A stretch of DNA of 36,713 bases from Halovenus amylolytica. Its GTDB lineage: Archaea > Halobacteriota > Halobacteria > Halobacteriales > Haloarculaceae. A program made the translations under genes and the position numbers. Below the pieces are notes generated by a model that ran no database searches, was not told the DNA's origin, and worked only from the letters and a program-made list of their open reading frames with translations. The first letter of the stretch is position 1; each line of letters begins with the position of its first letter. Shown here piece by piece: positions 16,165 to 24,306 of the stretch. The stretch lies in contig SAYS01000028.1 of assembly GCA_004015825.1 (NCBI GenBank), positions 1 to 36,713 of the forward strand, written 5' to 3'.

Positions 16165-17013
16165 TCAGGACGATCCTGCGTCGGTAAGTCGATTGTACTC
16201 GTCGGCGCTGAGATCGATCGCCGACGCGGCGACGTTCTCTTCGAGATGCTCGATACTCGACGTCCCGGGGATCGGCAGTGTCACGTTCGAGTGTTCCAGC
16301 AGCCACGCCAGCGCGATCTGATATTGGGTGGCGTCGTGGTTCGCTGCAATCTCGTCGACGAGGGTATCGTCGACACCGCCGGCCGCGAGTGGGAACCACG
16401 GGATGAAGCCGATTCCGTACTCCTCACAGGCTGCGAGGACGTCCTCGTCGTCTCTGTTCGTGAGGTTGTACTGGTTCTGGACAGTCGCGACTTCGACGTG
16501 GTCGCGGGCAGTCTCTAGCTGGTCGACGCTCACGTTCGAGACGCCAACGTGATCGATCAGCCCCTCGTCTTTCAGCTCTGCGAAGGTGGTGATGCTCTCC
16601 TCCAAGGGTGTGTCCGAGTTGGGGGTGTGCAACTGGTAGAGATCGATCGTCTCGACGCCGAGTCGGTCGCGGCTCACGAGTACCTGATTCCGGATGTAAT
16701 CCGGCGAGGCGTGTGGGAGCCAGTCCCCGTCGGTGTTCCGGAGGAGTCCGGCCTTCGTTGCGACGACTGCATCCTCGGGATCGAGTGCTTCCCTGATCAG
16801 ACGCTCGCTGACGCCCGGGCCATACGAGTCTGCCGTATCGATGAAATCGACACCCAGATCGACGGCGTGCTGGAGGACTTCCCGGGCTTCGTCTTCGTCC
16901 GGCGGACGACCGATGATATCCTCGCCGGTGATTCGCATCGCACCGTAGCCGAGTCGGTTGACAGTCAGGCCGTCGCCGAGTTCGAACGTGTCGCTCTCGT
17001 TTGTGATCTCCAT
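16165..17013 (-). CDS. Aldo/keto reductase
   Basis: An NADPH-dependent oxidoreductase of 282 residues from the ATG at 17013; the frame remains open for 66 codons upstream but that part lies in an intergenic region with no family similarity. The catalytic tetrad of the AKR barrel is visible: Asp59 and Tyr64 in FIDTADSYGPG, Lys87 in VVATKAG and His129 in LYQLHTPN. The C-terminal cofactor segment LPIPGTSSIEHLEEN is typical. The relevant substrate cannot be told; families of this kind reduce aldehydes and ketones in the cytoplasm. It stands alone, convergent with the fasciclin gene and divergent from trpS. Confidence 0.92.
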   Translation of the reverse strand: MEITNESDTFELGDGLTVNRLGYGAMRITGEDIIGRPPDEDEAREVLQHAVDLGVDFIDTADSYGPGVSERLIREALDPEDAVVATKAGLLRNTDGDWLPHASPDYIRNQVLVSRDRLGVETIDLYQLHTPNSDTPLEESITTFAELKDEGLIDHVGVSNVSVDQLETARDHVEVATVQNQYNLTNRDDEDVLAACEEYGIGFIPWFPLAAGGVDDTLVDEIAANHDATQYQIALAWLLEHSNVTLPIPGTSSIEHLEENVAASAIDLSADEYNRLTDAGSS

Positions 17014-17093
17014 AGGTACTGGTGGGCAGCGAGCACAAAAGTCCCTAGTGGTCGAGGGATGGCTAAAGAATACAGCACTATCCAAATTTATCA

Positions 17094-17166
17094 CAGCAAG
17101 AAAGCGCCTCGCCCCTTTCAGTTCCGCCCGATGTCGTTTTCCAGGCCGGGCGGGACTTTCTTGCTG
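17094..17166. repeat. 73-base two-stem palindromic element
   Basis: In the 277-base gap between the aldo/keto reductase and trpS, CAGCAAGAAAG (17094-17104) is perfectly mirrored by CTTTCTTGCTG (17156-17166). Inside, CCGCCCG (17124-17130) mirrors CGGGCGG (17147-17153). An RNA from either strand would fold as an 11-bp outer stem, an internal loop and a 7-bp inner stem. It could be a structured RNA, a MITE-like remnant or a terminator-type structure. I see no target-site duplication and no second copy in this window. Confidence 0.55.
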
Positions 17167-17252
17167 GTGTGACTCCTCTCCTCCCCGAATCAGACACTGC
17201 CAACGCAACAATCCACCCTAACAACCCGTAGAACTCCTAGCACACAAGGCGA

Positions 17253-17261
17253 ACGCTTTTT
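17253..17261 (+). promoter_or_regulatory. Likely TATA box of trpS
   Basis: GCTTTTTGC lies about 30-38 bases before the trpS ATG. A closely similar word (CTCTTTTTGCC) lies before nasA. This would give a leader of a few bases at most. Confidence 0.35.
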
Positions 17262-17290
17262 GCGTACCTCGGCTGAGTTACGCGTATTCG

Positions 17291-18874
17291 ATGACACGCG
17301 AACGTTCCGACGGGGAGACACCCGACGGTGAGACTGCTGGCGAACTGGCCACAGACGGCGGTACTGTCGACGACGTTGCACTCGACCCGTGGGGCTCCTC
17401 GACCGTCTCCGACTACCGGAAACTGTTCGAGCAGTTCGGGATCGAACAGTTCGACGAGATCCTCGATTCGGTCCCAGATGCCCACTACCTGATGCGCCGC
17501 GGCGTGATCTTCGGCCACCGCGACTACCGACCGGTCGTCGACGCGATGGTCAACGACGAGCCGTTCGCAGCCCTCTCCGGGTTCATGCCGACCGGCGATC
17601 CACACATCGGCCACAAACTGGTCTTCGACGAGATCATCTGGCACCAGCAGCAGGGCGGCGACGCCTACGGGCTGATCGCCGATCTCGAAGCCCACAGCGC
17701 CCGCGGGCTCTCCTGGGACGAGATCGACGAACACGCCCGCAACTATATCCTCTCGCTGCTGGCGCTTGGTTTCGACCCCGAGGAGGGCGAACTCTACCGC
17801 CAGTCGACCAACCGCGAGGTGCAGGATCTGGCCTTCGAACTCGGGATCGAGGCCAACTTCTCCGAATTTGCGGCGATCTACGACTTCGACGGCGAGACTG
17901 ACGTCTCACACATGCAGTCGGTCGTCACGCAGATGGCCGATATCCTCTATCCACAGCTCGACGAGCCGAAACCGACGGTCATCCCCGTCGGCCCGGACCA
18001 GGACCCCCACGTTCGCCTCGCCCGTGATCTCGCCGCCCGCGTCAGCTTCTTCGGCGTCACCGAGGCGTACGCGAGTTTCGAGGCCGATCCGGCCGAGCGA
18101 GAACTGATCGGGGAGGCCTACGACACCCTCTCCGAGCGCCATCCCGAGGAGACGATCCGGTGTTCCGACGCCGCGACGCACCTGGAAAACGAACGCGAAC
18201 CCGGCGCGACAGATGTCGAAGCGACGACGCTCGATACGGCGATCACACTGCTCAAAGAGGCCGGGAAGGAACCACTCCGACCGCGGACTCGCATCGTCGT
18301 CCGCAACGCGACCGACGAGGCGTTCGAGGCACTCATCGAGGCCGTCGAGGGCGAGAAGAGAGTCTACGACGCCCATATCGATACCTTCGATCTGACGAAG
18401 ACGGAAGCCGAACAGATCGCTCGCGAGGTCGAGATCGAAAACGGCGGCTACGGCTTCCTGCCGCCATCCTCGATCTACCACCGATTTATGACCGGACTGA
18501 CCGGCGGCAAGATGTCCTCGTCGATTCCGGCCTCGCATATCAGCCTCCTCGACGACCCCGACACTGGCTACGACAAGGTCAAGAGTGCGACCACCGGCGG
18601 TCGAGAAACGGCGGAAAAACAGCGGGAACTCGGCGGCGAACCGGACGAATGCCCAGTCTACGAACTGTACGCCTATCTCCTGGCACACGACGACGACGAA
18701 CTGGCAAAACAGGTCTACGACGAGTGTGCGAACGGCGAACGGCTCTGCGGTGACTGTAAAGAGCAGGCAGCACGCCTCATGGAGCAGTTCCTCGAAAACC
18801 ACCAGGAGAAACGCGACGAGTGGGCCGACAAACTCGACGAGCTGGATATCGAGTTCGATTCCGATAGAAGATAA
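17291..18874 (+). CDS. trpS: Tryptophan--tRNA ligase
   Basis: A class I aminoacyl-tRNA synthetase of 527 residues that charges tRNA-Trp. The HIGH signature is PTGDPHIGHK (100-109) and the KMSKS loop is GKMSSSIPASH (KMSSS at 407-411). PVGPDQDPHVRLARDLA is the conserved nucleotide/tryptophan-pocket segment of the archaeal/eukaryal type. The first 35 residues are an acidic, low-complexity extension, and the C-terminus holds a cluster of cysteines (CANGERLCGDCK) as in other haloarchaeal TrpRS. Complete, with no frameshift. It stands alone on the plus strand, 228 bases before nasA. Confidence 0.95.
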   Translation: MTRERSDGETPDGETAGELATDGGTVDDVALDPWGSSTVSDYRKLFEQFGIEQFDEILDSVPDAHYLMRRGVIFGHRDYRPVVDAMVNDEPFAALSGFMPTGDPHIGHKLVFDEIIWHQQQGGDAYGLIADLEAHSARGLSWDEIDEHARNYILSLLALGFDPEEGELYRQSTNREVQDLAFELGIEANFSEFAAIYDFDGETDVSHMQSVVTQMADILYPQLDEPKPTVIPVGPDQDPHVRLARDLAARVSFFGVTEAYASFEADPAERELIGEAYDTLSERHPEETIRCSDAATHLENEREPGATDVEATTLDTAITLLKEAGKEPLRPRTRIVVRNATDEAFEALIEAVEGEKRVYDAHIDTFDLTKTEAEQIAREVEIENGGYGFLPPSSIYHRFMTGLTGGKMSSSIPASHISLLDDPDTGYDKVKSATTGGRETAEKQRELGGEPDECPVYELYAYLLAHDDDELAKQVYDECANGERLCGDCKEQAARLMEQFLENHQEKRDEWADKLDELDIEFDSDRR

Positions 18875-19002
18875 GGGCAAGACATTCGTCCGATTATTGC
18901 TGCCCCTCCTGGTGTATTTATTCATAAATTGAACTGTTTGTCGGTATCCGATCATCTTAACCCGCAAGTGTTGTACAGATGGCTAACTACTTTTTTACGG
19001 AA

Positions 19003-19027
19003 GGAGGACAGTAGTGTAATGACCTCC
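19003..19027 (+). promoter_or_regulatory. Strong SD site inside a possible SD-masking hairpin, before nasA
   Basis: GGAGGA at 19003-19008 is a strong match to the 16S 3' end and lies ten bases before an ATG at 19019. GGAGG (19003-19007) can pair with CCTCC (19023-19027), closing a 15-base loop that holds the ATG. This could mask the ribosome site. It is not near enough to serve the nasA GTG at 19102 directly. Confidence 0.4.
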
Positions 19028-19105
19028 AGTATCCTGACCGCATTTCAACTGAACGCAACTCTTTTTGCCCGATTGCTGGTTTCCACACCGGTGAGCGAGC
19101 CGTGA
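19019..19105 (+). CDS. Candidate 28-aa leader peptide overlapping the nasA start
   Basis: ATG at 19019, preceded by the strong ribosome site at 19003-19008, opens a 28-codon frame (MTSSILTAFQLNATLFARLL...). Its TGA stop (19103-19105) overlaps the nasA GTG start as GTGA. This is the layout of a translationally coupled leader. The product is partly hydrophobic and has no recognisable domain. Against it: a TATA-like CTCTTTTTGCC at 19059-19069 could start a shorter nasA transcript that omits this frame, and a 28-codon frame may occur by chance. I consider it a candidate only. Confidence 0.35.
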   Translation: MTSSILTAFQLNATLFARLLVSTPVSEP

Positions 19106-21183
19106 GCGACTGGGTCCCCACGACCTGCATGCGGTGTGCAGTCGGCTGTGGACACATGCACCAGGCGCCCGACAAGGGATCGGGGATCGCTGTCGCGCGT
19201 GGTGACGTGAGCCACCCGGTCAGCCGTGGCATGGCCTGCTCCCGGGGGATTCGGGAGAGCCAGAACCCACAGGGTGAGTGGCTACAGCGCCCGCTCGTCC
19301 GTCGGGATGGCGAACTCGTCCCGACGACCTGGGACGTTGCAGTTGCCCGTGCGCTGGAAGCGTTGCAGGATGCAAAGGCGTCCAGTCCACACGCCGTCGG
19401 TATTCTCGGGAGCGGCCAGCAGACCAACGAGGCGGCCTATCTGCTCGGGAAACTGGCACGCGGCGGTATCGGGACGCGAAACTACGACGCGAATACGACA
19501 CTCTGTATGGCGAGTGCGGTGACTGCTTACTACCAGGCCTTCGGCAGCGACGCGCCACCATGTACCTACGACGATATCGAGGAGGCCGACCGACACATCG
19601 TCTGGGGGGCGAACCCCGCCGTTGCCCACCCGGTCATGTTCCGCTGGATTCAGCAAGCCGCAGACGAGGCGGGGGTCGAACTCATTACGGTCGATCCGAT
19701 GCGTTCGGAGACGGCCGAGAACTCCGATCACCACGTCGCACCGGAGCCGGGGAAAGATCTGGCACTCGCGCGGGCGGTGCTGGCCGAACTCGTCGACTCC
19801 GACCGGACCGACGACGAGTTCATCGAGCGAGCGACCGACGGCTTCGACGATCTGCTGGATTCGCTTCCCAGTGCCGAGGACGCCAGAGAGGAAGCCGACG
19901 TCTCCGAGGCAGCAATCGAACTACTCGCGAGCGCCCTCGACGAGCAGGCGCTGCTCTACTGGGGGATGGGGATCAACCAGCACGTCCAGGGGACCGAGAC
20001 GGCGCGGGCACTGATCGATCTCTGTCTGGCGACGGGCAACCTGAAGCCGGGCAGTGGCCCGTTCTCGCTGACTGGACAGGCGAACTCGATGGGGACGCGT
20101 GTCGTTTCCTCCAAGGGAACCTGGCCCGGACAGCGCCCGTTCGAGGACCCGGACGAACGGCAGTTCATCGCCGACGAGTGGGGGATTCCAGTCGACCGAC
20201 TCCCCGATTCGACCGGTCCCGGCCCCGTCGGGATGGTCGAGGCGATCGACGACGAGGTCGAGGTCGTCTGGACAGTCGCCACGAATCCGGTCGCTGGCAT
20301 GCCCGAAGCCTCGGCGGCCAGAGAGCGCCTCGAAGAGGCGACGGTGATCGCACAGGATGCCTTCCACACCGAGACGACAGCGATCGCCGACGTGGTGCTC
20401 CCGGCAGCGACCTGGGGTGAATCCGAGGGGACCGCGATCAATATGGAACGGAACGTCTCCCGCGTGCGCGCGGCGACCGAGCAGCCAAGCGGGATCCGCT
20501 CGGATCTGGAGATTATCGCGACGATCGGAAAGCGCCTCGCCCCCGATCTCTTCGAGCGCCACCGACCGGATCCAGCGCGTGTCTTCGACGAGTTCACAGC
20601 GCTCACGGTCGGTACCAACGCCGACTGCTCCGGTATCGACTACGAGCGCCTCGACGACGAACTCGCCGTCAGGTGGCCCGCCCCCGACGAGGAATCGGCC
20701 GGCGGCTACCGCTACCACCAGGAACTGGCCGGCGACGGTGCGACCGCTGCACCCGCCGAACGCTGGTCGTTCCCGACAGCGACCGGCCGTGCACAGTTCT
20801 CGACGGGCACCCAGGAGCGACTCCCCGAACCGACCGACGAACAGTTCCCCGTCACGCTGACGACAGCCCGCGAGAAAGACGGATACAACACCGGGATCAG
20901 ATCCCGCTCTGTCGAGGACCCCGGCCCCGTCGTCGCGCGAATCAACCCCCGTCTGATCGACGAGTACGACGAGTTGGTCACAGAGAACCGGCTGACTGTC
21001 GTCTCACGTCGGGGGCGTGCCGAGGTCGAACTCGATCCCGACGCGGGCGTTCCGGAGGGGATGGTCTGGCTGTCGATCCACCACCCAGATACGAACAGAC
21101 TCACACTCCCCGACACCGACCCGGAGTCCGACGAACCACACTTCAAGCAGTGTGCTGTCAGACTCGAGTCCCCGACCGAATAG
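19102..21183 (+). CDS. nasA: Assimilatory nitrate reductase (molybdopterin, 4Fe-4S)
   Basis: Reduces nitrate to nitrite in the cytoplasm with electrons probably from ferredoxin. 693 residues, GTG start. The N-terminal 4Fe-4S site is C-x2-C-x3-C plus a later Cys (Cys9, Cys12, Cys16, Cys46), in VPTTCMRCAVGCG and GMACSRG. Molybdopterin-binding segments follow, including GQQTNEAAYLLGKLAR, GANPAVAHPVMF and GQANSMGTR, and the C-terminal dinucleotide-binding barrel starts near 570 (PVTLTTAREKDGYNTG). There is no signal peptide, as expected for an assimilatory enzyme. It opens the nitrate cluster, followed by narK, a PilJ-domain protein, nirA and cobA. No molybdenum-cofactor gene is present in the window. 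Other molybdopterin oxidoreductases are possible in principle, but the context fixes nitrate. Confidence 0.92.
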   Translation: MSDWVPTTCMRCAVGCGHMHQAPDKGSGIAVARGDVSHPVSRGMACSRGIRESQNPQGEWLQRPLVRRDGELVPTTWDVAVARALEALQDAKASSPHAVGILGSGQQTNEAAYLLGKLARGGIGTRNYDANTTLCMASAVTAYYQAFGSDAPPCTYDDIEEADRHIVWGANPAVAHPVMFRWIQQAADEAGVELITVDPMRSETAENSDHHVAPEPGKDLALARAVLAELVDSDRTDDEFIERATDGFDDLLDSLPSAEDAREEADVSEAAIELLASALDEQALLYWGMGINQHVQGTETARALIDLCLATGNLKPGSGPFSLTGQANSMGTRVVSSKGTWPGQRPFEDPDERQFIADEWGIPVDRLPDSTGPGPVGMVEAIDDEVEVVWTVATNPVAGMPEASAARERLEEATVIAQDAFHTETTAIADVVLPAATWGESEGTAINMERNVSRVRAATEQPSGIRSDLEIIATIGKRLAPDLFERHRPDPARVFDEFTALTVGTNADCSGIDYERLDDELAVRWPAPDEESAGGYRYHQELAGDGATAAPAERWSFPTATGRAQFSTGTQERLPEPTDEQFPVTLTTAREKDGYNTGIRSRSVEDPGPVVARINPRLIDEYDELVTENRLTVVSRRGRAEVELDPDAGVPEGMVWLSIHHPDTNRLTLPDTDPESDEPHFKQCAVRLESPTE

Positions 21184-21588
21184 CGTCGACCACACTCTGA
21201 TTGCTCGCTGGCCGGGTGGCTGCCTGTCCCGATGTGACGATCCGGGAGGACAGACCGCTGGCCCGCCATGTCTGCCCCCTTTCTCGACGGATCGTACTTT
21301 GAACCGCCCGATTTAGCGGGATAGATCGTCTCTGTGGCCTGTTTCTTGCGCGAGCCCTACCGTTTCGTATCCGTCATTGACAGATCTGATTTATATGATA
21401 TCTTATAAAAATGGCCGATTCTTTAATAAATCGATTTATTATTGAACAGTATATTGCCTTAAGGACACTATACACGATAGAATGCTGGCTGGATTTGTAG
21501 CTGCTTGCGGTTGCTCTGCATGTCTGTAAACGCGAATAGTTTTATGTCTTAACCTGAATCTTTCTACCGTTGATGTACACGAACGTAT

Positions 21589-21610
21589 TCCAGATGCCAA
21601 AATATCTGGA
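21589..21610. promoter_or_regulatory. 7-bp inverted repeat in the narK leader
   Basis: TCCAGAT and ATCTGGA are perfect mirrors separated by eight A/C-rich bases. It lies 64-85 bases before the ATG, downstream of the likely TATA boxes, and could be a repressor site or an RNA hairpin. Confidence 0.4.
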
Positions 21611-21659
21611 TGATCATGAATCAAAAACCGGTATAGTTAGACGAGAACCCGTCGTGGAA

Positions 21660-21666
21660 GAGGTGA
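21660..21666 (+). promoter_or_regulatory. Ribosome-binding site of narK
   Basis: GAGGTGA lies seven bases before the ATG at 21674 and matches the anti-Shine-Dalgarno TCACCTCC at the 3' end of the 16S rRNA in this window. It confirms a leadered narK message. Confidence 0.75.
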
Positions 21667-21673
21667 GCCAGCG

Positions 21674-22990
21674 ATGAAAGGGAAGTGGAAGAACCTGAGT
21701 CTGGCGACGGTGTTTTTCTTCCTCGGATTCACGATCTGGTTTTCCTTCGCACCGTACACCGACGGGATCGCCGAAGAGTTCGGTCTCTCGGTGTCGGAGC
21801 TCGGGATCGTCGCCAGCGCGGCGATCGTCGCCGTCCCGCTCGGACGGATCGTCATCGGACCGCTGACCGACAAGTACGGTGCGCCGGTGACCGCCTTCGG
21901 GACGATGATGATCGTCGGAACTGCTGCGATCGTCTCGGCGTTTACCCAGACCTACGAGGTGTTCATCGCCTCCCGGATCGTCGCCTCGCTCGCGGGCATC
22001 ACCTTCGTGATCGGGATCGCGCACGTTTCCGAGTGGTTCGAAGAGGAGAATCTCGGCCTGGCGGAAGGAATTTACGCCGGAATCGGGAACGCTGGGGCTG
22101 GTCTCGGCTCGTTGTTGCTGTTGCCGTCGCTGTTCGGGGAAGGGTACAGCGGTCCTCTGTTCGATACTAACTGGCGAGCAGCGTTCTTTTACACCGGTGC
22201 CGCCGCCATCGTCGTTGGCTTTCTGTACCTCTTTCTCGGACAGGCTGCAAAGAGCGAAGCAAAACGCCAGGCGACCAAGCAGGGTGTCGGCTTCAAACAG
22301 TGGCTGTGGGTCGCGAGCAGACACGGTGCGGTCGTCCTCGCCATCGCCTACGTCATGTCCTTCGGCCTCGAACTCGGCATGAACGGCTGGCTGTCGACGT
22401 ACTACCGCGAGGCGTTCGGCGAGGGCCGGCTGGCAATCGCTGCGGGCTTCGCGGCGACGTTCTCGATCGCTGCCGGACTGCTCCGCCCGCTCGGCGGATA
22501 CATCAGTGACCTGTTCTACCGGAAGGGATTGAACCCGATCTCTGCCTTCGATGGCCGTCACCGCGAACAGTGGACGTTCATGACGCTCGTGTATATCGTC
22601 CTCGCGATGTTCGCGATGACCGCGGCCGGGTTGACCGGCAACATCCTCGTGGCTGTCGTCGCTGCCTTCGGTGTCGGCCTCGGCTGTGCCTTTGCCGAGG
22701 GCGCGATCTTCGCCCAGGTGCCGTCGATGTTCCCGGACGACTCGGGCAGTGTCGCCGGTATCGTCGGCGGGATCGGCTCGTCGGGTGGGATCTTCTACCC
22801 AGTGATTTTCTCGTCGGCACTGCTGCCGAGTCTGCACTGGGGATTCATGGTTGCTGGCGTGACGATGATCCCGATCCTCGTGCTCTCGGCGTGGGTGTTC
22901 CAGCCCGACGTCGCAGAAACTGCGACCGAGAAAGGCTTCATTATCTCGGACAGCGAGCCGAACGCGCCGGTCGCAAGCTCTGACGACTAA
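21674..22990 (+). CDS. narK: Nitrate/nitrite MFS transporter
   Basis: Imports nitrate (and possibly exchanges nitrite). The 438-residue protein has the twelve-helix MFS pattern and the marks of the nitrate/nitrite porter family: an N-terminal FFFLGFTIWFSFAPY helix, the intracellular PLGRIVIGPLTDKYG motif (Arg58 region), the first nitrate signature AGIGNAGAGLGS (about 135-146), and the second glycine-rich signature GIVGGIGSSGG near 362-372. The start is fixed by a ribosome site at 21660-21666. It lies 490 bases after nasA with its own promoter region, and 110 bases before the PilJ-domain gene. Confidence 0.93.
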   Translation: MKGKWKNLSLATVFFFLGFTIWFSFAPYTDGIAEEFGLSVSELGIVASAAIVAVPLGRIVIGPLTDKYGAPVTAFGTMMIVGTAAIVSAFTQTYEVFIASRIVASLAGITFVIGIAHVSEWFEEENLGLAEGIYAGIGNAGAGLGSLLLLPSLFGEGYSGPLFDTNWRAAFFYTGAAAIVVGFLYLFLGQAAKSEAKRQATKQGVGFKQWLWVASRHGAVVLAIAYVMSFGLELGMNGWLSTYYREAFGEGRLAIAAGFAATFSIAAGLLRPLGGYISDLFYRKGLNPISAFDGRHREQWTFMTLVYIVLAMFAMTAAGLTGNILVAVVAAFGVGLGCAFAEGAIFAQVPSMFPDDSGSVAGIVGGIGSSGGIFYPVIFSSALLPSLHWGFMVAGVTMIPILVLSAWVFQPDVAETATEKGFIISDSEPNAPVASSDD

Positions 22991-23100
22991 CTTCTCTCTT
23001 TTCACGTTTATAACCGACCATTTTACAATCTGTATTCGGAATTTAGCAAAATTTGTATAGAGAGTGCGGTTTTTACGTGAACGAATGTAATCGACATCTC

Positions 23101-24306
23101 ATGGATCCTGGTGGAGTCGCTGACTCCGACATTGCGGAGCTGAACCGCAGTATCGACCGGATTGCGGCCGGCGACCTGACTCACCGGGTCGAGACGGACT
23201 GGGGACACACAGAGTTCGACGAACTCGCTTCCAGCATCAACGAACTGGTCCGAGACATCGAGAGCATGATTATCGAGACCCAGTCGTTCGGGGTACAGGT
23301 TTCGACGACAGCAGAGACGGTATCGACACGGACTACCGAACTCCAGCGGGAAACCGAAACCGTTGCCGACGCTGTCGAAGCGACCGTGACGGCAGCAACT
23401 CGCCAGCGCCAGGGACTCAGAGACGCGAGGGCAGAGACGTTGACACTGTCTAGAACGCTCGGGAAAGTTACGTCATCGGCTGATGGCGTCGCGTCACTTT
23501 CCGCACAGGTGGCCAGCGACGCGGCTGACACTGGTGACCTCGACGAGGCATCTGTCTCGGAGTTACAGGAACTCCAGAAAGAAACCGCCGGGACCGCCCG
23601 GACACTCGAAGGGATCGAATCGACAGTCGACGAAATTGTCTCGACGCTCAAGGAGGCGACGTCGAACTGCGAGACCGTCGAACACGCAGAGTCGGCGTCG
23701 ACCGCCGTCACGAACCAGACGAACACGCTCGAGGTAATCGACCAGCAGACGGACGAACTGTCCGAGATCGTGGCCGATCTCGGAGGAACGCTCCGGACGT
23801 TTACCGTGGGGACCGCCGGTGATCGGGAACAGATCGCCCTGATCAACCCGACCTACGAGGCCGCCGTCCAGTATCTCGAAACCCACAACGAGCGGCTGCT
23901 CGACCGGAGCGAGGACCTCGTCGTGGCGTACACCGAACATGACGGTCGTGACGTCACCGACGAGGTGAATGTCGCTGGACGACAGCGAATGTTGAGCCAG
24001 CGTATCGCGAAAACGACGTTTTTCATAGCCAGAAACGAACGCGCCGGCGCAAACTCGGCGACGGTCCGGGAGGCGAAAGCCGACCTGCAAGGCTACGTCG
24101 AGGAGTTCGACCACGCACTCGAAACACTGGCTGCGGGCGGAACACACCGCGGTATCGACCTCGACCACGCACCCCGGGAAGTGTGGAACGAAATCGATCG
24201 GGTGCGTGCTGCCTGGGAGCCATTCAAAAATAATGCCCTGATCGTCGTCGAGCACTCACAGTTCAATCCGGAGTTCGTCGAATCACTCGATCTCTCCAGT
24301 CCGTGA
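23101..24306 (+). CDS. Soluble HAMP / coiled-coil / PilJ (NIT-like) protein, candidate nitrate sensor
   Basis: From the ATG at 23101 the protein has 401 residues; a TTG at 23053 is a less likely start. Residues about 10-55 (LNRSIDRIAAGDLTHRVETDWG..EFDELASSINEL) are a HAMP-type segment, 60-235 a long coiled coil rich in Thr/Glu/Ser like a shortened chemoreceptor rod, and 240-390 a PilJ domain. The PilJ mark is VNVAGRQRMLSQRIAK (289-304), followed by FDHALETLAAGG and VWNEIDRVRAAWEPF in the right order. PilJ/NIT-type helices sense small ligands in NarX, NarQ and related proteins, where the AGxxRMxSxR segment contacts nitrate. Normally the sensor domain is N-terminal and extracellular; here it is C-terminal with no membrane helix or signal peptide. 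A TTTTTA run 26-31 bases before the ATG suggests a leaderless mRNA. Position between narK and nirA supports a nitrate/nitrite role by inference. Confidence 0.8.
   Translation: MDPGGVADSDIAELNRSIDRIAAGDLTHRVETDWGHTEFDELASSINELVRDIESMIIETQSFGVQVSTTAETVSTRTTELQRETETVADAVEATVTAATRQRQGLRDARAETLTLSRTLGKVTSSADGVASLSAQVASDAADTGDLDEASVSELQELQKETAGTARTLEGIESTVDEIVSTLKEATSNCETVEHAESASTAVTNQTNTLEVIDQQTDELSEIVADLGGTLRTFTVGTAGDREQIALINPTYEAAVQYLETHNERLLDRSEDLVVAYTEHDGRDVTDEVNVAGRQRMLSQRIAKTTFFIARNERAGANSATVREAKADLQGYVEEFDHALETLAAGGTHRGIDLDHAPREVWNEIDRVRAAWEPFKNNALIVVEHSQFNPEFVESLDLSSP

Larger units (their letters stand above)
21184..21673. other. 490-base AT-rich regulatory region before narK
   Basis: No gene seen. 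The second half is strikingly AT-rich, with several possible TATA boxes: TTTATATGATATC and TTATAAAAA near 21389-21410, TTTATTATTG near 21434, and GTTTTATGTC near 21538-21547. The last would give a leader of about 100 bases before narK. That leader contains the inverted repeat TCCAGAT (21589-21595) / ATCTGGA (21604-21610). The narK gene therefore has its own promoter and probably its own control, separate from nasA. Confidence 0.5.

Noticed and set aside
17906..18967. 353-codon open frame antisense to trpS
   Set aside because: Shadow of trpS; no recognisable motif and it runs through conserved trpS positions.
21614..23005. 463-codon open frame antisense to narK
   Set aside because: Arg/Asp/His-rich shadow text typical of reverse frames in high-GC haloarchaeal genes.
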